Positions 7,969-17,151 of a stretch of DNA of 64,000 nt are shown here, piece after piece (positions within the stretch are counted from its first letter, which is position 1; each line of letters starts with the position of its first letter). The translations under genes and the position numbers were made by a program. Below the pieces are notes generated by a model. That model saw nothing but the letters and a program-made list of their open reading frames with translations, was not told where the DNA came from and made no database searches. This DNA comes from Pseudomonas fluorescens (GTDB lineage Bacteria > Pseudomonadota > Gammaproteobacteria > Pseudomonadales > Pseudomonadaceae): contig NZ_CABVIR010000001.1 in NCBI RefSeq assembly GCF_902498065.1, positions 310,001 through 374,000 of the forward strand, written 5' to 3'.

Positions 7969-9135
7969 ATGGCTTTTTCCGAACGTGTCTCGCGCCTTAA
8001 AAGTTCTCTGATCCGTGAAATCCTTGCTGCGGCCCAACGGCCGGAAGTGATGTCGTTCGCCGGCGGCCTGCCGGCCGAAGCCATGTTGCCAAAAGTCGAA
8101 TGGGCCGGCATGCCGCTGTCCATGGGGCAATACGGCATGAGCGAAGGCGAGCCAGCGCTGCGTGAAGCGTTGGCGGCGCAGGCGCGGGCATTGGGTGTGC
8201 CGTGTGAGGCGAGCCAGGTGCTGGTGGTCAGCGGTTCCCAGCAAACCCTCGATCTGGCAGCGAAGCTCTACCTCGACAAAGGCACCGAAATCCTGCTCGA
8301 AGCGCCGACGTACCTGGCGGCGTTGCAGATCTTTCAGCTATTCGGTGCAGATTGCATCACCGTGCCGCTGGAGGCTGATGGCCCGGATCTGCATGAGCTA
8401 CGCACGCGTCTGGAAAAACACAAACCTGCGTTCATCTACCTCATCCCGACGTTCCAGAACCCATCGGCCGTGCGCTACAGCGAGGCCAAGCGCGATGCGG
8501 TCGCCGCGTTGCTGGATGAGTTCGGCGTCACCCTGATCGAAGACGAACCCTACCGTGAACTGACATTCGACGGCGGCAGCGCGACGCCGATTGTCAGTCG
8601 CTTGAAAAAAGCCAGTTGGATCTACACCGGCACCGTGTCGAAAACCCTGTTGCCGGGTTTGCGAGTCGGTTACCTGATTGCCAGTCCGGACCTGTTTCCG
8701 CACTTGCTGAAGCTCAAGCAATCCGCCGACTTGCACACCAATCGCGTTGGCCAGTGGCAGGCGCTGCAATGGATCGGCACCGAGAAATTCCAGCAACACC
8801 TGAGTGAGTTGCGGGATTTTTACCGGGTGCGGCGGGATGCGTTTCAGTCGGCGCTGGAAACCCATTTCTCTGATCTGGCCGATTGGAACGTGCCGCAGGG
8901 CGGGTTGTTTTTCTGGCTGACATTGAAGCAACCGCTGGATACGCGCACGTTGCTCAAGGCTGCGCTCGCGGCGGATGTGGCGTTCATGCCGGGTGAGCCG
9001 TTTTTTCCGGAGCCGGACAATCATCATGGGCATTTGCGGCTGAACTTCAGCCACATCGATCCGGCGCGGTTGGATGAAGGGCTCAAGCGGTTGGCGGCGG
9101 TGGTGCGTCAGGCGCAGGCGGCGAAAGCGGCTTGA
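7969..9135 (+). CDS. PLP-dependent aminotransferase, class I/II fold (LysN/2-aminoadipate type)
   Basis: Cytosolic fold-type I aminotransferase of 388 residues. Visible PLP-site elements are VSGSQQTLDLAAK (phosphate cup), PTFQNPSA (Asn), IEDEPYREL (Asp/Tyr) and TGTVSKTLLPGLRVGYL, where the Lys forms the Schiff base. C-terminal GHLRLNFSH carries the substrate-carboxylate Arg. The sequence resembles the catalytic domain of MocR regulators and LysN-type enzymes but has no HTH domain. The start at ATG 7969 lacks a clear ribosome site; the open frame upstream crosses the promoter region. Substrate not determinable; an aromatic or 2-aminoadipate aminotransferase is a reasonable family guess. Confidence 0.85.
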   Translation: MAFSERVSRLKSSLIREILAAAQRPEVMSFAGGLPAEAMLPKVEWAGMPLSMGQYGMSEGEPALREALAAQARALGVPCEASQVLVVSGSQQTLDLAAKLYLDKGTEILLEAPTYLAALQIFQLFGADCITVPLEADGPDLHELRTRLEKHKPAFIYLIPTFQNPSAVRYSEAKRDAVAALLDEFGVTLIEDEPYRELTFDGGSATPIVSRLKKASWIYTGTVSKTLLPGLRVGYLIASPDLFPHLLKLKQSADLHTNRVGQWQALQWIGTEKFQQHLSELRDFYRVRRDAFQSALETHFSDLADWNVPQGGLFFWLTLKQPLDTRTLLKAALAADVAFMPGEPFFPEPDNHHGHLRLNFSHIDPARLDEGLKRLAAVVRQAQAAKAA

Positions 9136-9150
9136 GGGGAGGGTAGAAAC

Positions 9151-9180
9151 AAATAAACCGGCTCGAGGGCCGGTTTATTT
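9151..9180. terminator. Bidirectional intrinsic terminator
   Basis: AAATAAACCGGC and GCCGGTTTATTT form a perfect 12-bp stem around a short loop, between the aminotransferase and the convergent thioredoxin-fold gene. Confidence 0.88.
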
Positions 9181-9221
9181 GGTCTGGGTTTTGTGGTGTC
9201 CGAAAGGACGCCGCCAAAACC

Positions 9222-9593
9222 TCAGGCCGCAGCAAATCGCTTATCCAGATAATCAATGATCACCTTGGATTCATACATCCAGGTGGTCTGGCCATTCTCT
9301 TCAATTCGCAGGCACGGCACCTTGATCTTACCGCCTTGCTCCAGCAGCACCTGACGATCCTGCTCATTGTTCTTTGCATCACGCAACGCCACCGGCACAT
9401 TCAGGCGGCGCAAGGTGCGGCGGGTTTTCACGCAGAACGGGCAGGCGTGGAACTGATACAGGGTCAGGCTTTTGGCGGCCGTTTCTATCTGGGCCTGAGC
9501 AGCAGCGGGGCGCTGCTTTTTGCCGGGACGGGTGATGAAGTCGATGAAAATGATCAGTTGGCCGAGGCCGACACGAAGCGCTTTTACGAACAC
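9222..9593 (-). CDS. Glutaredoxin/GST-N-like thioredoxin-fold protein
   Basis: 123 residues. A short hydrophobic N-terminus (LGQLIIFIDFI) precedes a thioredoxin fold with the CPFC redox motif (YQFHACPFCVKTRRTLRRL), a cis-Pro region (KIKVPCLRI) and the ESKVIIDYL glutathione-site segment. It fits a glutaredoxin-type or GST N-terminal-domain protein. The N-terminal hydrophobic stretch may be a membrane anchor. GTG start at 9593. The role is probably thiol-disulphide exchange; partner unknown. Confidence 0.82.
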   Translation of the reverse strand: MFVKALRVGLGQLIIFIDFITRPGKKQRPAAAQAQIETAAKSLTLYQFHACPFCVKTRRTLRRLNVPVALRDAKNNEQDRQVLLEQGGKIKVPCLRIEENGQTTWMYESKVIIDYLDKRFAAA

Positions 9594-9656
9594 GGAATAA
9601 GTCTCACAGGGCGAACGGAAGGCGCGCAGCTTACCTGATTTTCACAGGCGAAAAAA

Positions 9657-9680
9657 AACCGGCGATGAATGCCGGTTTTC
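9657..9680 (-). terminator. Intrinsic terminator after folE
   Basis: AACCGGC - ATGAAT-type loop - GCCGGTT stem. On the minus strand it is followed by a run of eight T residues. Confidence 0.85.
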
Positions 9681-9693
9681 TTTGTGCTACGAA

Positions 9694-10254
9694 TTACTTG
9701 ATCAGGCTGAGAAACTCGCTGCGGGTAGCCGCGTTTTCGCGGAACTCACCCAGCATCACCGAGGTGATCATCGACGAATTCTGCTTCTCGACACCGCGCA
9801 TCATCATGCACATGTGCTTGGCCTCGATCACCACCGCAACGCCCAGGGCGCCGGTGACCTGCTGGACCGCATCAGCGATCTGGCGGCTGAGGTTTTCCTG
9901 GATCTGCAGGCGGCGGGCGTACATATCGACGATCCGCGCGACTTTCGACAAGCCCAGCACTTTGCCGCTCGGAATGTAGGCGACATGGGCCTTGCCGATA
10001 AACGGCAACAAGTGGTGTTCGCACAACGAGTACAGCTCGATGTCTTTCACCAGCACCATTTCGCTGTTGTCGGAGCTGAACAAGGCACCGTTGGTGACTT
10101 CTTCGAGTGTCTGTTCGTAACCGCGGCAGAGGTACTGCATGGCTTTGGCGGCACGCTTTGGCGTGTCGAGCAGGCCCTCGCGGGACACGTCCTCGCCCAA
10201 TTGGCCGAGAATCGCGGTGTAATTCTGTTCCAGTGTCACAGGGGCTGATTCCAT
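9694..10254 (-). CDS. folE: GTP cyclohydrolase I
   Basis: First enzyme of tetrahydrofolate/pterin synthesis: GTP to dihydroneopterin triphosphate. 186 residues with the zinc and active-site motifs LCEHHLLPF and CMMMRGVEK. The start is taken at [13 protein letters not shown] further 16 in-frame codons upstream are possible but enter the recombinase remnant. No strong ribosome site is visible, which may reflect disruption of the upstream region by that insertion. In other pseudomonads this gene is followed by the smr-type gene seen here at 13302. Confidence 0.95.
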   Translation of the reverse strand: MESAPVTLEQNYTAILGQLGEDVSREGLLDTPKRAAKAMQYLCRGYEQTLEEVTNGALFSSDNSEMVLVKDIELYSLCEHHLLPFIGKAHVAYIPSGKVLGLSKVARIVDMYARRLQIQENLSRQIADAVQQVTGALGVAVVIEAKHMCMMMRGVEKQNSSMITSVMLGEFRENAATRSEFLSLIK

Positions 10255-10276
10255 AAGGGTTTCAGAGCGGTACTGT

Positions 10277-10543
10277 TTATTTCCGTACCAATTGTGCGCC
10301 AATCAAGCTTATTTCAAGCGTCCCGAACTCACACCTGTCGGTGCCGGAATTTATCCTTCGGGCGTAGGTCGATAGCAATGTCTGAACGCCATGACCGAGC
10401 TGAGTGGCAATAAACGCGGGGTTCATACCCGACATGAGGCACATGGTAGCGTATGTGTGCCGGCAGTTGTATTGCCGGTGGGCACGAATCCCCAAATCGG
10501 TCAGTACGACCTGAAAGTGCTTGCCGACAATCCTCGATAGCAC
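10277..10543 (-). pseudogene. Tyrosine recombinase (phage-type integrase), C-terminal remnant
   Basis: An 88-codon fragment contains the C-terminal catalytic box of phage-type integrases: NCRHTYATMCLMSGMNPAF (Arg), TQLGHG (His) and LLSTYARRI (Tyr nucleophile). An in-frame TAG precedes it, so the core-binding domain and first catalytic Arg are gone. It ends 23 bp from the folE start. Integrases of this type usually have well over 300 residues. Reading: a leftover of an integrated element beside folE, and the neighbouring GGDEF/EAL gene may be cargo of the same event. Confidence 0.8.
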
Positions 10544-10682
10544 CTATCGCGAAATCCTCAGAACATCAGCCTGTATTAGGAGAAGAGCGCCAGTCTGGAG
10601 GGGCAAGAGGTATTAACAATTTATTTGTTGCAGCCGATAGCCTGTCATTCAATCGAAATGTCTCAATGACCAGCGGGAATGT

Positions 10683-13265
10683 ATGCAGAACGATTTTCTC
10701 TCAAGCCCCCGCTCCCCGATCGATCGCTCAAGCGTGGCACTGGCGCGCGCCTCTCTGTTCAAGTTTGTGGGCCTCCTGGCAGGTGTTTTTTTACTGGCCG
10801 GCTATTCACTTGTTTATCTTGCGCATGATTTAGACCGGGCAGAGGAAGTCGAAAGTGCCTTTTATGCGAAGAAGGCCATGGAGTCGCTGGAGAAGTCTCT
10901 TCGATCGACCGTCAAGGACTACGCGTTTTGGGGGGACACTTACAAGCATCTGCATGTTGAGGTAGACCCCGACTGGGCCTATGTAAGGCAAAACATGGGA
11001 ACAACGCTTTACACGGACTTCGGGATTGCGGGTGTGTTTGTCGTCAACGACGTCAATCGCACGGTTTACGCTGTGATCAACGGTGAGCTGAAATCCGTTG
11101 AAGTTACTGAATGGCTCAAACAGTCCATTACCGCGATTCTTGATAAAGCCCGCGCAGGAGCGGAAACAGAAGCGCCAACAACAACCTTCGTCGATTTTGG
11201 AGGCGTCCCTGCGTTGGTCGCGGCAGCCGCAATCACGCCGGGAACCGACCCGACCGTAGTGGCTGATGACAGAGCGCCCTCGGTATTGGTTTTCGTTGAC
11301 GTTCTTGACCGCGCCAAACTCGAAATGATTGGCAAGGACTACGGGGTAGCCGGTCTGCACGTCGCCACTTCCGACGAGGGTGGAACCTCCATCCTTCCAT
11401 TGGGCGAGAACGGTAATGCCGGCCGTTTGCATTGGAGTCCGTCCACGCCCGGTCTGCGGTTATTGGGGCTCGGGTTGCCATTGATCGGCGTTGCTGCACT
11501 TTTGGTTTGCCTGATGACCTGGGTCATCTTGCGTCGCACCACTGCTGGCGCGCGGCTACTTGACTGCAGTTATGCGTCGTTGCAAAGCAGTCAGGCCGCG
11601 CTCGCCACCAGTGAAGCGCGCTTTCGCGATGTCGTTGAAGCCAGCTCGGACTGGGTATGGGAAATAGGCGCTGACTGGCGCTTCATCTATTTGTCCGAAC
11701 GCTTCGAGGGTGTTACAGGGCTCTTTAGGGACACTTGGATTGGTGCACGGATGGATGATTTGCTGCACACCGAATTAGGCACGTTATCTCAATGGCTGAG
11801 CATTCCAAATCGTCGCCCGGACATCAGCGTCCAGTGCCGCTACATCGATACGAAGGGGCAGGAGCGAATCACCCGTCTATCTGCGCGAGGAATGACCGGG
11901 GGCGGGTTTCGAGGCACTGCAACCGATGTCACCGAAGAAGTCGAAGCTCGTCGCAAAATTGAATTTCTCTCACAGCATGATGCCCTCACGGGGCTGCCGA
12001 ACAGAAGCCGACTCCAAGAGTTTCTCGACGGAAAGCTCAAGGCTTTACCTACCGTAGAACAACCTCTGGTCATGCTCAGCCTGGACCTTGATCGCTTTAA
12101 ACCGGTGAATGATCTGTTGGGGCATGCGGCAGGAGACCTGGTACTCAATGAAGTGTCCAGCCGTCTGGCTGACTGCGTTCGCCATGGGGATCTTGTCGCC
12201 CGAATCGGCGGTGATGAGTTTGTACTGATCCTCACCGATCTGAGCTCCCAAGAGGAAGTCGAGGTGCTGTGCCGACGTCTGATCGATTCCGTTGAGCGGC
12301 CTATTGAGATCGATGAGCAGGAGGTATTCGTCAGCGCCAGTATTGGTATCGCAATGGCGCCCAATGATGCTTGCGAAGCTACCGAGCTGCTTCGCTATGC
12401 GGATATTGCCTTGTACGAGGCCAAGGCAGGGGGGCGTAATACCTGGCGTTTTTATGCGGGCGACATGAACGCCAAAATAATTGAGCGCCGTCGTTTGGAA
12501 AGCGACCTGCGTTTCGCGATCAAGCACGGAGAGCTGCGACTGCATTTCCAACCACGCTATCGCATCGCTGATGGTCATATGGTGGGGGCCGAAGCATTGG
12601 TACGGTGGCAACATCCGGAGCGTGGATTGATACCGCCCGACACGTTTATCTCCATCGCTGAAGAAAGCGGGCTGATTCTTTCGTTGAGCAACTGGGTGCT
12701 AGAGACCGCCTGCAGGTACGCCGCTCGGTGGCCGGAAAGTCTGTTCGTTTCAGTTAACCTTTCACCTACCGAATTCAAGCAAGGAAATTTGGCAGCGCGC
12801 GTTCAGAAAACACTTCACGACTGTGGCATCGATCCGGCTCGAGTAGAGCTGGAGGTAACAGAGGGTGTCATGCTCGAAGATGCTGCAGGCGCTCTTGAGG
12901 TCATGCACTCGCTGAAACGCCTCGGCGTGCGTATCTCCATGGACGACTTCGGTACGGGATACTCTTCGCTGAGCTACCTGCGCACATTCCCTTTCGATGG
13001 CCTGAAAATTGACCGCAGTTTTTTGAACCGGCTGGCGGATAGCGAAGATGACAAGGCCATCATCCAGGCTATCGTCGGCTTGGGCCACGCCCTTGCACTC
13101 ACCGTCACGGCAGAAGGCATTGAATCGGTGGAACACCTCAAAATGCTGAAAGCGGTGTCGTGCGATGAAGGTCAGGGTTATTTCCTGAGCCGGCCGCTTG
13201 ATACTGAAGCGTTCAATGCTTTGGTGGGGCTTAAAGCAGCAACGGCCACTAAAAGCGACGCCTGA
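10683..13265 (+). CDS. Membrane CHASE4-PAS-GGDEF-EAL cyclic-di-GMP protein
   Basis: 860 residues. A TM helix around 25-48 and a periplasmic CHASE4 domain (hallmark VKDYAFWGDTYKHL) come first. A second TM follows near 260-285, then a PAS domain about 310-420. GGDEF lies at 509-513 (RIGGDEFVLI) with an RxxD inhibitory site (RHGD) five residues before it. EAL starts at 637 (GAEALVRWQHP) and is followed by the metal/catalytic residues in VNLSPTEF, ELEVTEG, DDFGTGYSSL, LKIDRSF and AEGIES. Both domains look intact, so synthesis and hydrolysis of c-di-GMP are both possible. Sits alone between folE and smr, next to an integrase remnant, so probably acquired. Confidence 0.92.
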   Translation: MQNDFLSSPRSPIDRSSVALARASLFKFVGLLAGVFLLAGYSLVYLAHDLDRAEEVESAFYAKKAMESLEKSLRSTVKDYAFWGDTYKHLHVEVDPDWAYVRQNMGTTLYTDFGIAGVFVVNDVNRTVYAVINGELKSVEVTEWLKQSITAILDKARAGAETEAPTTTFVDFGGVPALVAAAAITPGTDPTVVADDRAPSVLVFVDVLDRAKLEMIGKDYGVAGLHVATSDEGGTSILPLGENGNAGRLHWSPSTPGLRLLGLGLPLIGVAALLVCLMTWVILRRTTAGARLLDCSYASLQSSQAALATSEARFRDVVEASSDWVWEIGADWRFIYLSERFEGVTGLFRDTWIGARMDDLLHTELGTLSQWLSIPNRRPDISVQCRYIDTKGQERITRLSARGMTGGGFRGTATDVTEEVEARRKIEFLSQHDALTGLPNRSRLQEFLDGKLKALPTVEQPLVMLSLDLDRFKPVNDLLGHAAGDLVLNEVSSRLADCVRHGDLVARIGGDEFVLILTDLSSQEEVEVLCRRLIDSVERPIEIDEQEVFVSASIGIAMAPNDACEATELLRYADIALYEAKAGGRNTWRFYAGDMNAKIIERRRLESDLRFAIKHGELRLHFQPRYRIADGHMVGAEALVRWQHPERGLIPPDTFISIAEESGLILSLSNWVLETACRYAARWPESLFVSVNLSPTEFKQGNLAARVQKTLHDCGIDPARVELEVTEGVMLEDAAGALEVMHSLKRLGVRISMDDFGTGYSSLSYLRTFPFDGLKIDRSFLNRLADSEDDKAIIQAIVGLGHALALTVTAEGIESVEHLKMLKAVSCDEGQGYFLSRPLDTEAFNALVGLKAATATKSDA

Positions 13266-13301
13266 GGCTACTTGCTGTTAGGGGGCGACAAGCTTGATAT
13301 T

Positions 13302-13859
13302 TTACTCGTCGCGACCCTCCATCATGGTGCGTTTGAGCATCACATAAACCGCTCCCGCGCCGCCATGTTTCGCCTGGCACGAGGTGAAACCAAGTACCTG
13401 TGAATGCTGGCGCAGCCAGGTGTTGACGTGGCTTTTGATCATTGGCCGCTTGCCGTCCAGCCGTACGGCTTTGCCGTGGGTGACGCGCACGCAGCGAATT
13501 TCGAATTTGGTCGCTTCCGCCAGGAACGCCCAGAGGGTTTCCCGGGCCTTTTCCACGCTCATGCCGTGCAGGTCGAGGCTGCCTTCGAAGGGGATCTGGC
13601 CGATCTTGAGCTTGCGCATCTGGCTTTCCTGCACGCCGTCACGCGCCCACATCAACTCGTCTTCCGGGCCGACATCGATCACGAACTGATCGGACAGGCC
13701 ATCAACGGTGGTGGCATCGGTGCGCACGGTGGCGGCCTGACGCAGTTTGGCGATTTGCGCGCGGTCAGCCTTGGGTTTGCCGGTTTCGGCGCGGTCGTGC
13801 TTGATCGGCTTGACGCCTTGGATCGCGCTTTTGAACAGGGAAAAATCGTCGTCTTGCAT
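13302..13859 (-). CDS. Smr-domain protein
   Basis: 185 residues: a charged N-terminal region, then a Smr domain from about 90 with LDLHGM, the RVTHGKA segment and HGGAGAVYVML. Stand-alone Smr proteins are proposed nucleases acting on nucleic acids; some act on stalled ribosomes or mRNA. The specific role here is not determinable. In other pseudomonads this gene lies next to folE. Confidence 0.88.
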   Translation of the reverse strand: MQDDDFSLFKSAIQGVKPIKHDRAETGKPKADRAQIAKLRQAATVRTDATTVDGLSDQFVIDVGPEDELMWARDGVQESQMRKLKIGQIPFEGSLDLHGMSVEKARETLWAFLAEATKFEIRCVRVTHGKAVRLDGKRPMIKSHVNTWLRQHSQVLGFTSCQAKHGGAGAVYVMLKRTMMEGRDE

Positions 13860-13946
13860 ATCAGCCTCCGCGAAGGGCGGCCAGTTTACCCAAGTCGAGA
13901 CACGATCGATAACAATTGGGGCCCGGCAAAACGTCAGGCCTTCAAT

Positions 13947-14267
13947 TCAGTCGTGTTTTTTCATCAGATGCGGGGACATGTTCAGTTCGCGCGACTGGCG
14001 TGCACGGCGACGGCAACGACGCCACAGCCATACGCCCAGGTAGAGCAGAAACAGGCCGACCGCCAGAATGATTGCCGAGCCCAGCGGGCTGGCATTCAGT
14101 TCGCCGAGCGCCGGAGGGCGGCCCAGCAGACTGGCGGCGCCGGCCATCGCCAGCAACACACCGCACGTTGCCAGCAAGGCAGCGAAGGCTGCGCCGAATC
14201 GAAAACGCCAGTTGCTTTGGCCTTTGGGCCGCAAGCGGCGTGCGTCAAAACCATCGGATAACTTCAT
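13947..14267 (-). CDS. Small two-TM membrane protein, unknown function
   Basis: 106 residues starting M-K-L-S-D-G-F-D-A-R-R. There are two hydrophobic helices (about 24-45 and 60-82) followed by an Arg-rich cytoplasmic tail (WRRCRRRARQSRE) ending in HLMKKHD. The positive-inside rule puts both ends in the cytoplasm. I do not recognise a family. It sits between smr and the isochorismatase-like gene on the same strand. A start five codons further upstream is also open. Confidence 0.65.
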   Translation of the reverse strand: MKLSDGFDARRLRPKGQSNWRFRFGAAFAALLATCGVLLAMAGAASLLGRPPALGELNASPLGSAIILAVGLFLLYLGVWLWRRCRRRARQSRELNMSPHLMKKHD

Positions 14268-14398
14268 TCCGACCTTCCTCAATGGGTATCGGCCCTTCGA
14301 CCGGGAGTTGACCGGGATGTTCCTGAGGCTATGACATTTACAGCTAATGAGAGGCTTTTGCGGATGAGCGGCGCCATGAACCGCTCATCAAGCGTCGA

Positions 14399-14989
14399 TC
14401 AGATCAGATCATGGGTCAGGGCGAGCGTGGCGAAGTTGTCCGCCATGATCGCCATTTCGGTCTGTTGAACGTGGTCGGCGCTCAACACACCACCCTTGTA
14501 GGGCAAATCGCGCGTTGCACAGGCGTCTTCAACGAGGGTGCACCGAAAGCCCAGGTTTTTCGCGGCGCGCACGGTGGTGCTGACGCTGGAATGACTCATG
14601 AAACCGCAGACGATCAGGTCCAAAGAGCCGAGATTCTGCAGGCGCTCAAGCAGTTCGGTACCGTGAAACGCACTCGGCAGCAATTTACCGATGATGGTTT
14701 CGTCGCTCTGTGGTTCCAGACCCGGGATGAATTCACCGCGTTCGCCTTGCGGGTCGAACAGCCCGCCGACGGTGCCGAGGTGACGCACATGGACGATGGG
14801 CCGACCGGCTGCGCGGGCAGCGCTCACCAGTTGCTTGATGTTCGCGACGGCAGCCTCCATGCCGACCAGGGCCAGGGGGCCGCTGAGGTATTCCTTCTGG
14901 GCATCGATGATGACAAGGGTCGCATGGCTCAGATTGGCGGCGGCATAACCGCGGCCGCTGAGTTGAAACATCGTTTTTGGAACGGACAT
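14399..14989 (-). CDS. Isochorismatase-like hydrolase with Ser at the catalytic Cys position
   Basis: 196 residues, cysteine-hydrolase superfamily. The Asp (VIIDAQ, D29) and Lys (IIGKLLPSAF, K102) of the usual triad are present. Where relatives have the nucleophile in a G-F-M-T-H-M-C-V pattern, this protein reads CGFMSHSSVSTTVRAA, placing Ser135 (codon AGC) instead of Cys. It may be a Ser-using or non-hydrolytic branch. Ribosome site GAAGGAG precedes the chosen ATG at 14989; an upstream 42-codon extension is basic and unlikely. Substrate unknown. Confidence 0.85.
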   Translation of the reverse strand: MSVPKTMFQLSGRGYAAANLSHATLVIIDAQKEYLSGPLALVGMEAAVANIKQLVSAARAAGRPIVHVRHLGTVGGLFDPQGERGEFIPGLEPQSDETIIGKLLPSAFHGTELLERLQNLGSLDLIVCGFMSHSSVSTTVRAAKNLGFRCTLVEDACATRDLPYKGGVLSADHVQQTEMAIMADNFATLALTHDLI

Positions 14990-15227
14990 TCTGGGGCTCC
15001 TTCGGGTGGGGCTTTTGCGACATTGTCCTCTGGCTGAGCGCTTCTGTGAATCGCTACCATCGTAAGCGCCGTCGTTACTGGCTCGCAGCCTTGTCAAGAT
15101 CTTCGTTTTGTTCAATAGCCAGCGATAAAAATGGATCTGTCCTACATCGGGGGCGGTGTTTTTCCTGCGTCGTCGTGGCGCGTTTTGGCTGTTAGAATCG
15201 CCAGTCGTTTTTTTTGGAGTTTACCCC

Positions 15228-16136
15228 GTGATCACTTCCCGACTTCGTACCCTGCGTGACCATATCCGTTGGGCCGTCAGCCGCTTCCATGGGGAGGATC
15301 TGTTTTTCGGCCATGGGACCGACAACGCCTGGGACGAAGCCCGTCAATTGGTGTTGGGTGCCTTGCACTTGCCGTGGGAAATTGCGGACAGCTACCTCGA
15401 CTGCAATCTGGAAGACGATGAGCTGGTCAAGTTGCAGCGTTTGCTCAAGCGGCGCATCGAAGAGCGCATTCCGACCGCTTACCTGTTGGGTGAAGCGTGG
15501 TTCTGCGGCATGTCGTTCATTGTCGATGAACGTGTATTGATCCCGCGTTCACCGATCGGCGAGCTGATCGAAAAGCACTTCGAGCCCTGGCTGGGCGCCG
15601 AACCTGCGCGGATTCTCGACCTGTGCACCGGTTCCGGTTGCATCGGCATCGCCTGCGCCTATGAGTTCCAGAACGCCGAAGTGGTGCTGGCGGATCTGTC
15701 GTTCGAAGCGCTGGAGGTGGCCAACCAGAATATCGAGCGTCATGGCGTCGATGAGCGGGTTTACACCGTGCAGGGCGATGGTTTCGATGGCTTGCCGGGT
15801 CAGCGTTTCGACCTGATCGTGTCGAACCCGCCTTACGTCGATGCGGAAGATTTCGCCGACATGCCACAGGAATATCAGCATGAACCCGAGCTGGGCCTGG
15901 CCTGTGGCGACGATGGCTTGAACCTGGTACGACGGATGCTCGCCGAAGCGGCGGATCATTTGACCGAGAAGGGTTTGCTGATTGTCGAAGTGGGCAACAG
16001 CCAGGTTCACGTTGACGCGTTGTACCCGGAAGTTGACTTCGCCTGGCTCGATTTCGAGCGCGGCGGGCATGGGGTATTCATGTTGACGGCGGAGCAGTGC
16101 CGCGAGCATCAGGCGTTGTTCGCTTCCCGCGTCTGA
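15228..16136 (+). CDS. prmB: Ribosomal protein L3 N5-glutamine methyltransferase
   Basis: Methylates a glutamine of ribosomal protein L3. 302 residues: N-terminal helical substrate-binding domain, then a Rossmann SAM domain with [15 protein letters not shown] and the glutamine-recognising [22 protein letters not shown] start at 15228 is placed eight bases after TTGGAG. An in-frame upstream ATG would add 24 residues rich in Phe and Arg and is disfavoured. Divergent from the isochorismatase-like gene. Confidence 0.95.
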   Translation: MITSRLRTLRDHIRWAVSRFHGEDLFFGHGTDNAWDEARQLVLGALHLPWEIADSYLDCNLEDDELVKLQRLLKRRIEERIPTAYLLGEAWFCGMSFIVDERVLIPRSPIGELIEKHFEPWLGAEPARILDLCTGSGCIGIACAYEFQNAEVVLADLSFEALEVANQNIERHGVDERVYTVQGDGFDGLPGQRFDLIVSNPPYVDAEDFADMPQEYQHEPELGLACGDDGLNLVRRMLAEAADHLTEKGLLIVEVGNSQVHVDALYPEVDFAWLDFERGGHGVFMLTAEQCREHQALFASRV

Positions 16137-16147
16137 CTTTAAAAAGC

Positions 16148-16240
16148 CTTCGCGGGCAAGCCACGCTCCCACAGGTTTTATGTGTGCCGCATCATTGAGG
16201 TACGGCGCAAAACCTGTGGGAGCGGGCTTGCCCGCGATGG
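16148..16240. repeat. REP doublet, GGGCAAGCC type
   Basis: CGCGGGCAAGCCACGCTCCC and an inverted GGGAGCGGGCTTGCCCGCG lie between the convergent prmB and the 16262 gene. Confidence 0.88.
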
Positions 16241-16261
16241 TCGCGCCGCGGTCTCAGATCT

Positions 16262-17053
16262 TTACCGGTGCGTCGCAATCCAGATCAACAACCCCGCCTG
16301 AAACACCGCAAACGCCACAAGACACGTGATGGTAAAACGCAGCCCTGCGTCTTCACGCTTGTACTTGCTGACCTTTTCTTCGTGCTTCTTCAGTTTCACT
16401 TCCTGCTCGGCCAGGTTCTGCTCGGCCTGTTGCAGCATCTGCGCAGCCTCGAGAATTTCCACCTGCTGCAGCTTCTCGGTGTTCCAGTCCGCCAACAAAT
16501 CGCCGACTTGAACCTCTTTGACGCTGCCCTTCAAATGCTGGGCATCGGCATACACCACTTCAAACCCATGCGCCTTCAGAAAGTGATCGCGGCGCAGGCG
16601 TGTGTCTTCGTTCAGCGCGTCCTTGTTGTTCAGGTCGGTGCCGTCGACGGTGTAGCCGGGCCAGCGCTTTTTCGCCCAGGTAATGCCTTGGGCTGCCATG
16701 TAGCGCCCGATGCCACGGTTCATCGGTTCGATCTGCAAACCGCTGTCAGGCCCGAAACGCACACGTTTGGTGGCGTGATCGACCCACACATCAAGATGAT
16801 TCTGTTCCTTGCGCACGCGCTGGCCGGGCAAGGAGATCGTCATGCGCAACAGGCTGTGTTTCTTGTCGTTGCGTTCGGCGTAACCGAATTCGACAAAGCG
16901 CAGTGGCCGTCCGCCAGTGTTGCGGTCAGTCTGCAACGGCGCCAGGCGGAGCATCTTATGGTGCTCGACGTGGACGTCCGCCCACGGCAGCTCGACCACT
17001 GGCGGTGCGTCTTTTTCAGCGGTGGTGTCGGGTGAAGTCGGGGTATCAGTCAT
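16262..17053 (-). CDS. Conserved Pseudomonas protein with coiled coil and C-terminal TM anchor
   Basis: 263 residues, function not recognised. The N-terminal two thirds look globular (FVEFGYAERNDKKHSLLRM, MNRGIGRYMAAQGITWAKK). A long coiled-coil stretch follows at about 190-235 (AAQMLQQAEQNLAEQEVKLKKHEEKV without a break in heptads), then one C-terminal TM helix (CLVAFAVFQAGLLIWIA). This predicts a tail-anchored protein facing the cytoplasm. In P. aeruginosa a gene of unknown function occupies the same place between prmB and the hydrolase preceding aroC, so it is core rather than acquired. Confidence 0.75.
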   Translation of the reverse strand: MTDTPTSPDTTAEKDAPPVVELPWADVHVEHHKMLRLAPLQTDRNTGGRPLRFVEFGYAERNDKKHSLLRMTISLPGQRVRKEQNHLDVWVDHATKRVRFGPDSGLQIEPMNRGIGRYMAAQGITWAKKRWPGYTVDGTDLNNKDALNEDTRLRRDHFLKAHGFEVVYADAQHLKGSVKEVQVGDLLADWNTEKLQQVEILEAAQMLQQAEQNLAEQEVKLKKHEEKVSKYKREDAGLRFTITCLVAFAVFQAGLLIWIATHR

Positions 17054-17151
17054 AACGGCGAGATCCTGTCCAAGCTCAGCTTGCCGCCAGTCATAACGCT
17101 GGCGACAAAGGCTTATCGGCCGTTTTTTTCAGGACTGGAGGGCAAAAGAGC

